Of a stretch of 8,431 nt of DNA, positions 1 through 5,009 are shown in pieces. The stretch's first letter is position 1. Each line of letters starts with the position of its first letter. Origin of the DNA: Victivallales bacterium (lineage in GTDB: Bacteria; Verrucomicrobiota; Lentisphaeria; Oligosphaerales; Oligosphaeraceae); NCBI GenBank assembly GCA_017543165.1, contig JAFYGL010000714.1:1-8431 (forward strand), written 5' to 3'. The notes beneath the pieces were generated by a model. That model was not told the origin of the DNA. It made no database searches and saw only the letters and a program-made list of their open reading frames with translations. The translations under genes were made by a program, and so were the position numbers.

Positions 1-1
1 C

Positions 2-85
2 GACGTGGAGGCCTTCGCCAAAAAGGAACAACAGAGCAAAGAGCAAGACAAGGAAATCAAGCAGCCAGAAAAAGATGATAAATAA
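2..85 (+). CDS. C-terminal end of an unidentified protein (5' truncated by window edge)
   Basis: The frame starting at base 2 is open from the window edge to a TAA at 83-85 and gives 27 residues beginning DVEAFAKKEQQ and ending PEKDDK. The tail is almost entirely Lys, Glu, Gln and Asp, as in the disordered or coiled-coil tail of a cytoplasmic protein. No family can be recognised from this piece. The other two forward frames stop or lack this protein-like composition; frame 1 reaches TGA at 76-78. The gene points toward the GH31 gene, so the two are convergent and share the inverted-repeat region between them. That this is a real gene end is an inference from composition and position only. Confidence 0.5.
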   Translation, partial: DVEAFAKKEQQSKEQDKEIKQPEKDDK

Positions 86-348
86 GTAGCATCTTCAACG
101 CGGAGGCGCAGAGTCGTTTGTTCTCCATGAGGGCCGCCAGTTGTGCGCCCTGCGACAGTCCGTAGTAGCGACGGCGTCCTCGCCGTCGCGCCAGTTGCGC
201 ATGGAGAAAAAGCGGCGGCGTGCGTAGCATGACGGCAAGAGTGAATGATTCAACGTCGCGATGCTGTTGCTTCTCCATACGCAACTGGCGCGACGGCGAG
301 GACGCCGTCGCTACTACGGACTGTCGCAGGGCGCACAACTGGCGGGCG
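86..348. other. Convergent intergenic region
   Basis: No coding sequence is supported between the + strand stop codon and the GH31 stop codon. The stretch is mostly the inverted repeat at 134-345. Bases 86-133 hold nothing recognisable except ttctccat at 121-128, which recurs at 271-278 and in complement at 201-208. Short open frames across the region only read through the repeat arms and have no ribosome binding site or protein-like composition. Confidence 0.7.
134..345. repeat. Long inverted repeat: two 75-bp arms around a 62-bp spacer
   Basis: Bases 134-208 are the reverse complement of 271-345 with one mismatch (gcgcatgg against gcgtatgg). Each arm contains its own hairpin, gcgacggcg / cgccgtcgc, with a 4-base loop (168-189 on the left, 290-311 on the right). 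Each arm also carries the 9-mer CAACTGGCG twice in the same orientation, at 282-290 and 336-344 on the right and in complement at 135-143 and 189-197 on the left. The spacer has a weaker pairing, agcat..gacg with cgtcgcgatgct. The repeat begins 48 bp after the + strand stop codon and its right arm lies 3 bp beyond the GH31 stop codon. It could act as a bidirectional terminator or mRNA-stabilising hairpin, though no T-run follows it on either side. It could also be a small non-autonomous mobile element (MITE-like). Confidence 0.9.
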
Positions 349-2517
349 TTAAATGAGGGTGCAGTGCAGTTCCTGGCGTGCATTGTCCCAGGTGGCGGTA
401 AGTGTTTTTCCGTTGCAGACGACATCCTTGGGGCCATTGGGCAATGCAAGCACCAGTTCCCATTCCTTGACCTCGGACTTGGGGGCGAAGTCGATGTTGA
501 CGGCGATGTTTTCGCCCTGGTCCTGCAATGTGATGTTTGTCAATGCGAAGTCGCCTTCAAGATACTTGAATGAAACGCCGTCGTCCTCATAGAGTTGGAA
601 CGAAGTTTCCTGTGTTGACGGGAACAGGTAGAGTTGTATCTTGGACAGTGGGATTTCGTGCCTGTATTGCATGATTGGTCCGAATGGAATGATAGCACCT
701 TCCCGTATGAAGAGCGCACCGCCCCTGTCTTCAGGCCAATTGTAGTCTATTGTGCGCCCGCCTTCAATGAACTGGCCAGTCCAGTAGTCTTTCCACATGC
801 CCTTTGGCAGATATATCTCGTGCTTGTAGATTGCCACCAGCAGGTCCCTGCCCAGCAGGTATTCGCTGAGCACCTCCCTGCAGTTTTTGTCATCCTGGTA
901 TTCGAGGATAAGCGGGCGCATAAGCGGCTCTGCTGTATGTGTGGAGGCGTATGCGTTGCTGTATATGTATGGAATGAGTTGTGAGCGCAGGTTTGCATAG
1001 TATTTGTGCATTGCCAGGAGTTTGTCGCCTTGCACCCATGGCATCCTGAAATAGGTCCAACTGTTGATCTGGCTCCAGGGCTGGAGATAGCCGAAGTGAA
1101 TGCCTTCTGGCTGCATTACCTCCATGTCGTTGGTGGCCCAGCAATGCCCCAGCATGGCGGTGTTGAGCATGGCGCCCAGCGTGTCCAGCCTGCCGCCCGT
1201 GTCGCCAGTCCAGGTGCCGCACCAGCTTTGAAAGCCAACCCAGCCCGAGACCGTGAAAACCACAGGCCTGCGATTTGTGTGCTGGGCAAAGCCCTCCCAC
1301 ATCTGGCGAGAATACAGCATTGGATAGAGGTTGTGCATCTCCAGGTCGGTCATGCCATTGCCGTAGAGCCTGTCAGGATGCGTGCAGACCTGCCATGCGC
1401 CGTCCTGCTTGAAGAAGTCCGCACCCCAGTCCACGAATTTCTTGAGGTGTTCGAACCATGGCTCGTCCTTTCTGGTGATTTTGTCCATGTACTGTGGCTC
1501 GGTGAAATGCAGGTCCAATTCCGCCAGTTCGTCAAACGCAGGGCCTGGCTTGTCTTCCTCGTCCTTTGCCTCTGCGGCGATTTTGCGTTCCTCCTCGTAG
1601 GACAAGTCGTAGTCGTTACACATCCACAGTTCAAGATGGAAGCCCATTCGTTGCAGTGCTTTGATGAATGTATGCACTCCCTTCTTCTGCCAGTCAGGCA
1701 GCGGGAAGCGCTCCTTGCTCCAGTCCTTGTCCAGCGTTTTGTCGTATTTCACATCCATCCAGCCTGGCTCCAGGCCAATCAAGTCACAGGGTATCTTTTC
1801 CCTGCGGAAATTCACTGCGTCGTTGATTGCCTCAGCGTCATTCGCCTGCGTGCGGCAAATATACCACAAGCCGAAGGACCATTCAGGCGGAAGTTTCGGG
1901 CGTCCCGTCAGGTCTGTGTATTTGCGTATTCCGTCCTTGAATGTGTCATTGCGAATCAGGTAGAAGTCCAGCACGGCTCGTTCGTCCTTCCAGGAGAACG
2001 TGTCCTTTTCAGCCTCGCACATATCGAACACGACGCAGTGCGTGGAGTTCACAAGCACGCTGTAGCCTTTGGTTGACATGAAGAATGGCACTGGCAGGTA
2101 TGAGGCCACATTTGAAACCCAGCATATCGCCTTGTGCCCGCGGTGATAGAGGCGTTTGCGCGTAAGGTCGCCGAAGCCAACCCAGTCCTCATCCTCCTGT
2201 GCCTTGAATGAGACGTATGCCGCCTTCTTCGTCAGTTTTATGGATGTCATTTCAAGGAGCGTGTCTCCTGTTGCGTTCTTTATGTTGAGCAATGCATTGT
2301 CATCGCAGGAAAGAGCCAGTTCCGCACTGCTCCAGCCATGGGGACTTTGCTGGATTGCCCCTGCCTCGTCAGGCTCCGTGATGAAGTGATACCTGTTCAA
2401 GGCGGAATCGCTGTATTCGCCTTTGCCAGGATATATCTGCACCCTGACGATGGCATCCGTAAGGAACTTCACAGCTACGTTGTAGCCACACGCTGTAGTT
2501 GTTGTGTAAGTTGTCAT
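349..2517 (-). CDS. Glycoside hydrolase family 31 (alpha-glucosidase / alpha-xylosidase-like)
   Basis: This 722-residue protein is predicted to be a retaining exo-acting alpha-glycosidase. It has the GH31 order: an N-terminal beta-sandwich (about 1-200), a (beta/alpha)8 barrel opening with PPEWSFGLWYICRTQ (about 210), and a C-terminal beta region with LGRDLLVAIYKHEIYLPKGMW and a DUF5110-like YEDDGVSF segment. Asp372 in FFKQDGAWQ aligns with the nucleophile (FKTD in YicI-type enzymes) and Asp439 in TWTGDTGG with the acid/base. The Glu usually three residues after the nucleophile is absent, and GDN is replaced by GDT, so the substrate cannot be assigned. The length is normal for cytoplasmic members and there is no signal peptide. 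The start is the first AUG and is preceded by an A-rich leader with no Shine-Dalgarno site, just downstream of the 2531-2557 hairpin. It lies 41 bp after the GDPD gene on the same strand, so co-transcription is plausible. The family call is firm; the specificity is not. Confidence 0.93.
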   Translation of the reverse strand: MTTYTTTTACGYNVAVKFLTDAIVRVQIYPGKGEYSDSALNRYHFITEPDEAGAIQQSPHGWSSAELALSCDDNALLNIKNATGDTLLEMTSIKLTKKAAYVSFKAQEDEDWVGFGDLTRKRLYHRGHKAICWVSNVASYLPVPFFMSTKGYSVLVNSTHCVVFDMCEAEKDTFSWKDERAVLDFYLIRNDTFKDGIRKYTDLTGRPKLPPEWSFGLWYICRTQANDAEAINDAVNFRREKIPCDLIGLEPGWMDVKYDKTLDKDWSKERFPLPDWQKKGVHTFIKALQRMGFHLELWMCNDYDLSYEEERKIAAEAKDEEDKPGPAFDELAELDLHFTEPQYMDKITRKDEPWFEHLKKFVDWGADFFKQDGAWQVCTHPDRLYGNGMTDLEMHNLYPMLYSRQMWEGFAQHTNRRPVVFTVSGWVGFQSWCGTWTGDTGGRLDTLGAMLNTAMLGHCWATNDMEVMQPEGIHFGYLQPWSQINSWTYFRMPWVQGDKLLAMHKYYANLRSQLIPYIYSNAYASTHTAEPLMRPLILEYQDDKNCREVLSEYLLGRDLLVAIYKHEIYLPKGMWKDYWTGQFIEGGRTIDYNWPEDRGGALFIREGAIIPFGPIMQYRHEIPLSKIQLYLFPSTQETSFQLYEDDGVSFKYLEGDFALTNITLQDQGENIAVNIDFAPKSEVKEWELVLALPNGPKDVVCNGKTLTATWDNARQELHCTLI

Positions 2518-2530
2518 TTTTCTGTTTTTT

Positions 2531-2557
2531 ATGTGGGCGCCGCCTCGGCGCCCACAT
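2531..2557. repeat. Perfect 12-bp-stem hairpin between GDPD and GH31 genes (GTGGGCGCCG family)
   Basis: The arm atgtgggcgccg (2531-2542) and its exact complement cggcgcccacat (2546-2557) flank a 3-base loop. It fills most of the 41-bp gap between the two minus-strand genes. In the direction of transcription it is followed by A-rich sequence (aaaaaacagaaaa) and then the GH31 AUG, with 13 nt between stem and start. This is not a canonical intrinsic terminator, which needs a U-run after the stem. Copies occur at 4866-4888 and 4962-4990, so it belongs to a dispersed repeat family. It may act as a 5'-UTR element, a processing site or an mRNA stabiliser. Confidence 0.9.
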
Positions 2558-2558
2558 T

Positions 2559-3338
2559 TTAGAATTCTGATTTCAGCAGGTGGATTTTATTTGTCATGAT
2601 TCCAGTTGCCCCCATTGCCAGGAGGGACTTGGCCTCGTCGATGTCATCGGAGAAAAAGACATTGTCCCGCAATTGCAGTTGCTTGATGCAGTCAAAACTT
2701 TCCTGCGTGACATATTTGCTGACTGGCTGCACGAAACGGCAATGGTATTTCTCCTTGCAGAGATGCAGTTTTTCAGGCATGGCACATTCCCGCATGGGAG
2801 GCGTCACGCACATCTCGATTGCTGGATATAGGCTCATTATCAGGTCGGCTTGTGGAGAGCAGACAGTAAGATATGCGTGGTCGAACATGTTGAATTGCAC
2901 AAAGAGTTCGCATATTTTCCGAATGACGCCTTCATCATCCACATCGCCATGCAGCTGTATGTTCATGTTTGCGCAGTTGTGGAATGCCTCCAGCATTTCC
3001 TGGAATGTGGGGATTGTCACATTCTCGTATGCAGGTGCGGTCCGCCTCTGGTCCTGAAGCCAATAAGAGAAGTTGAGTTGCTTGAGTTCCGCCAGAGAAA
3101 AGTCCTTTGGATAGCCCTTGCCGTTGCTTGTCCTGTCAATGGTTCGGTCATGTAGAATCACGGGGACGCCGTCCTTGGAACTGGTGACATCGAATTCAAT
3201 CATGTCGGCGCCAGCCTCCAATGCCTTCTCCATAGCCAGAATCGTGTTTTCAGGAAACTCGTATGAAGCGCCCCTGTGCGCCGTGAGCATCACATGTTCA
3301 GGATGCTCGTAATACCAGGTGAGTGTGTTGATTGACAT
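2559..3338 (-). CDS. Glycerophosphodiester phosphodiesterase family protein (GDPD)
   Basis: The 259-residue protein belongs to the GDPD family, TIM-barrel enzymes that hydrolyse deacylated phospholipids to glycerol-3-phosphate and an alcohol. The signature HRG is at 21-23, followed by PENT (29-32), the metal-binding pair in IEFDV (Glu48, Asp50), and the second catalytic His in LHDRTIDRT (His63). The family C-terminal pattern is present as FFSDDIDEAKSLLAMGATGIMTNKIHLL. There is no signal peptide, so it resembles cytosolic UgpQ-type enzymes (about 250 residues) rather than periplasmic GlpQ. One departure: the usual E-x-K strand motif, whose Glu is a third metal ligand, reads NIQLHG here (Gln128, His130). 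The start AUG follows ggggta about 8 nt upstream, a modest ribosome binding site. The gene is divergent from proA and upstream of the GH31 gene. The family is confident; activity on glycerophosphodiesters is inferred. Confidence 0.92.
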   Translation of the reverse strand: MSINTLTWYYEHPEHVMLTAHRGASYEFPENTILAMEKALEAGADMIEFDVTSSKDGVPVILHDRTIDRTSNGKGYPKDFSLAELKQLNFSYWLQDQRRTAPAYENVTIPTFQEMLEAFHNCANMNIQLHGDVDDEGVIRKICELFVQFNMFDHAYLTVCSPQADLIMSLYPAIEMCVTPPMRECAMPEKLHLCKEKYHCRFVQPVSKYVTQESFDCIKQLQLRDNVFFSDDIDEAKSLLAMGATGIMTNKIHLLKSEF

Positions 3339-3439
3339 GTTTTGCTTACCCCGTTTTTATAAACTCAAGGCAAAACTAGCATAATAAAGCCATTTTTCAA
3401 TTTTTTGCATACAATTATTCATTGGATTTTTTTCTTCAC

Positions 3440-3495
3440 AGTCCACTGTCCACTGTCCACAGTCCACTGTCCACAGTCCACTGTCCACAGTCCAC
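3440..3495. repeat. Tandem array: eight copies of the 7-bp unit WGTCCAC
   Basis: The unit (A/T)GTCCAC is repeated eight times without interruption over 56 bp. The first bases run A,T,T,A,T,A,T,A, so most of the array is a 14-bp double unit. The period of 7 is not a multiple of three, and the array lies outside any gene, 78 bp before the proA start and about 100 bp before the GDPD start. Such arrays are prone to slipped-strand length change, so copy number may vary between strains. Confidence 0.93.
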
Positions 3496-3562
3496 ATTTT
3501 TTTTGCATGGTGTAACTTTTAAACTTGGTAATTGCGTATAACTTAAAGAGATTTCAACACAA

Positions 3563-3568
3563 TGGAGG
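3563..3568 (+). promoter_or_regulatory. Ribosome binding site deciding the proA start
   Basis: TGGAGG lies 5 nt before the AUG at 3574, a near-ideal Shine-Dalgarno position. An in-frame AUG at 3562 overlaps this site and has no Shine-Dalgarno of its own. The downstream AUG is therefore preferred; it removes four residues (MEVI). Confidence 0.75.
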
Positions 3569-3573
3569 TTATC

Positions 3574-4839
3574 ATGGGCATATTTGAGATTGGAGCTGCG
3601 GCAAAGAAGGCGTCAATACAGTTGGCGGCCATGTCGAGCGAGGCAAAGAACAGTGCATTGGCGGCAATAGCACAGGCATTGGAGGACAACGCGGCGGCGA
3701 TATTCGCCGCAAACAAGCAGGATTTGGAGGAGGCGGCGGGGCTGCCCGCGCCTGTGGTGAAGAGGCTGACTTTTGACGAGAAGAAATTGGCGGATGTGCT
3801 GGCTGGCATAAAGAGTCTGATTTCCCTGCCAGAGCCAGTGGGCGTCGTCCAGAAGGCGACATTGCTGGATGACGGGCTGGAACTGCGCCGCATATCCTGC
3901 CCCATCGGCGTGATTGGCATGGTGTTCGAGGCGCGTCCCGATGCGCTGGTGCAAATCGCCACGCTTTGCCTCAAGAGCGGAAATGCAGTCATGCTGAAGG
4001 GCGGCAAGGAGGCACGCCGTACAAATGCCGAACTTGCGGCAACATTGACAAAGGCAGTGCCAGAACCCGCAGGATGGCTTAACAATCTGGAGACCAGGGA
4101 CGAGGTAAAGGAGATGCTGTCCCTCTCGCAATTCATCGACCTTATTATCCCCCGCGGCTCCAATGCGTTCGTGCAGTACATAATGGCGAACACCAGCATT
4201 CCTGTAATGGGACATGCTGACGGCATCTGCCACGTCTATGTGGATGCAAAGGCCGACGTGGACATGGCGGTTAAAATCATCGTGGATTCCAAGACGCAGT
4301 ATGTTTCCGTATGCAATGCTACGGAGACGCTGCTGGTCCACAAGGACATAGCCGCCGCATTCCTGCCCAAGGCCGCCGCCGCGCTGAAGGCGAAGAAAGT
4401 GCGTCTGCTAGGCTGCCCTGTCGCCCGTCAATATGCGGAAATGGAGGAGGCCACCGAGCAGGACTGGTCCACCGAATATCTGGATTATATATTGTCAATC
4501 AAGGTGGTCGATTCCATAGACGAGGCGATTGAGCACATCAACAAATATGGCTCAGGTCATACGGACTGCATTGTCACCAACGATGCCGCAGCCGCGCAGC
4601 ATTTCACTTCGCTGATAAAGTCGGCGGATGCGTTCTGGAACTGCAGCACCCGATTCAGCGACGGCTACCGCTACGGGCTGGGCGCCGAGGTCGGCATCAG
4701 CACAGGCAAACTGCACGCCCGCGGCCCAGTGGGGCTGGAGGGGCTTTGCACATACAAGTGGCTCCTGACAGGGCACGGCGACATTGTGGCGGACTACGCC
4801 TCAGGCGCAAAGACCTTCAAGCACACACCTATTTTGTGA
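3574..4839 (+). CDS. proA: Glutamate-5-semialdehyde dehydrogenase (gamma-glutamyl phosphate reductase)
   Basis: ProA reduces gamma-glutamyl phosphate with NADPH to glutamate-5-semialdehyde, the second step of proline synthesis from glutamate, in the cytoplasm. The 421-residue product matches the family throughout: MGIFEIGAAAKKASIQLA at the N-terminus, CPIGVIGMVFEARPDALVQIA, LCLKSGNAVMLKGGKEARRTNA (nucleotide-binding region), FIDLIIPRGSNAFVQ, and the catalytic cysteine in VSVCNATETLLVHK (Cys247 from this start). It continues with STRFSDGYRYGLGAEVGIST and KLHARGPVGLEGLCTYKW near the end. The length agrees with the usual 415-420. A tail of about 17 residues (VADYASGAKTFKHTPIL) follows. The start at 3574 is chosen for its GGAGG site; 3562 would add MEVI. 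proB and proC are not next to it, so it appears to be transcribed alone or with the downstream sbcD-sbcC across a 170-bp repeat-rich gap. Confidence 0.97.
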   Translation: MGIFEIGAAAKKASIQLAAMSSEAKNSALAAIAQALEDNAAAIFAANKQDLEEAAGLPAPVVKRLTFDEKKLADVLAGIKSLISLPEPVGVVQKATLLDDGLELRRISCPIGVIGMVFEARPDALVQIATLCLKSGNAVMLKGGKEARRTNAELAATLTKAVPEPAGWLNNLETRDEVKEMLSLSQFIDLIIPRGSNAFVQYIMANTSIPVMGHADGICHVYVDAKADVDMAVKIIVDSKTQYVSVCNATETLLVHKDIAAAFLPKAAAALKAKKVRLLGCPVARQYAEMEEATEQDWSTEYLDYILSIKVVDSIDEAIEHINKYGSGHTDCIVTNDAAAAQHFTSLIKSADAFWNCSTRFSDGYRYGLGAEVGISTGKLHARGPVGLEGLCTYKWLLTGHGDIVADYASGAKTFKHTPIL

Positions 4840-4845
4840 TATTTA

Positions 4846-4857
4846 ATGTGGGCGCCG
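4846..4857. repeat. Half copy of the GTGGGCGCCG hairpin family
   Basis: The sequence atgtgggcgccg is identical to the left arm of the hairpin at 2531-2542 but has no complementary partner directly after it. It starts 7 nt after the proA stop codon. Its gtgggcgccg could instead pair with cggtgcccac at 4879-4888, competing with the arm at 4866-4875, so two mutually exclusive stems are possible after proA. Confidence 0.7.
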
Positions 4858-4865
4858 TTTTGGGT

Positions 4866-4888
4866 GTGGGCGCCGAGGCGGTGCCCAC
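4866..4888. repeat. GC-rich hairpin downstream of proA (GTGGGCGCCG family)
   Basis: gtgggcgccg (4866-4875) pairs with cggtgcccac (4879-4888) around a 3-base agg loop, with one G-U wobble. It lies 26 nt after the proA stop codon and could mark the 3' end of its transcript, but no T-run follows, so a terminator is not claimed. Together with flanking bases to 4896 it is an inverted copy of 4957-4987. Confidence 0.8.
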
Positions 4889-4961
4889 TCAGGTTGTCCT
4901 GGCAAGAACAACGCCAAGAGCATTACAATAATTCTATATTTGTGTTTCCGCTAAGGCAACC

Positions 4962-4990
4962 TGTGTGGGCGCCGCCTCGGCGCCCACACA
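4962..4990. repeat. Perfect 13-bp-stem hairpin in the sbcD-sbcC leader (GTGGGCGCCG family)
   Basis: tgtgtgggcgccg (4962-4974) and its exact complement (4978-4990) flank a cct loop. The stem ends 19 nt before the AUG at 5010. The sequence from stem to start is A-rich (aaaacaacagaaaactact) with no Shine-Dalgarno motif, closely resembling the leader of the GH31 gene. It is unlikely to be a terminator for the gene that starts right after it; a role in initiation, RNA processing or insulation is possible. Confidence 0.9.
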
Positions 4991-5009
4991 AAAACAACAG
5001 AAAACTACT

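Larger units (their letters stand above)
3339..3573. promoter_or_regulatory. Divergent intergenic region between GDPD and proA
   Basis: This AT-rich stretch must hold promoters for both divergent genes. Candidate -10 boxes are TATAAC at 3537-3542 for proA and, on the minus strand, TATTAT or TATAAA within about 3355-3390 for the GDPD gene. None has a well-spaced -35 partner, so no promoter is called precisely. The centre holds the heptamer array at 3440-3495, bounded by a T7 tract on the left and a T8 tract (3497-3504) on the right. No small gene is visible. Confidence 0.4.
4840..5009. other. Intergenic region between proA and sbcD-sbcC
   Basis: This 170-bp stretch holds two and a half hairpin repeats. 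The segment 4866-4896 is the reverse complement of 4957-4987 with two mismatches, leaving a 60-bp centre that is AT-rich around 4921-4945 (ttacaataattctatattt). That patch could contain a promoter for sbcD-sbcC, for example a TATATT -10 at 4935-4940, but no -35 box is evident at the right spacing. No gene is visible. Confidence 0.6.

Noticed and set aside
209..270. Spacer of the long inverted repeat as a small gene or RNA
   Set aside because: It is only 62 bp with weak internal pairing and no open frame or promoter that can be supported.
1006..2076. Long + strand open frame (356 codons) opposite the GH31 gene
   Set aside because: It lies wholly antisense to a gene with clear family motifs, and its translation shows no domain pattern. 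Codon bias of the GH31 gene leaves the opposite strand open.
2531..2557. Hairpin as an intrinsic terminator of the GDPD gene
   Set aside because: In the direction of transcription the stem is followed by A residues, not a U-run, and a gene starts 13 nt later.
3440..3495. Heptamer array as a CRISPR array
   Set aside because: The units are 7 bp and contiguous, with no spacers and no cas genes.
3543..4226. Minus-strand open frame of 227 codons opposite proA
   Set aside because: Its Ser/Ala-rich translation is typical of an antisense shadow, and proA on the other strand is unmistakable.
4746..4931. Short open frames across the proA 3' end and hairpin repeats, sharing a VGAEA-PTQV peptide with the frame at 4934-5164 on the minus strand
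   Set aside because: The shared peptide results from translating the inverted copies of the hairpin repeat, not from homologous proteins; both frames overlap real genes.
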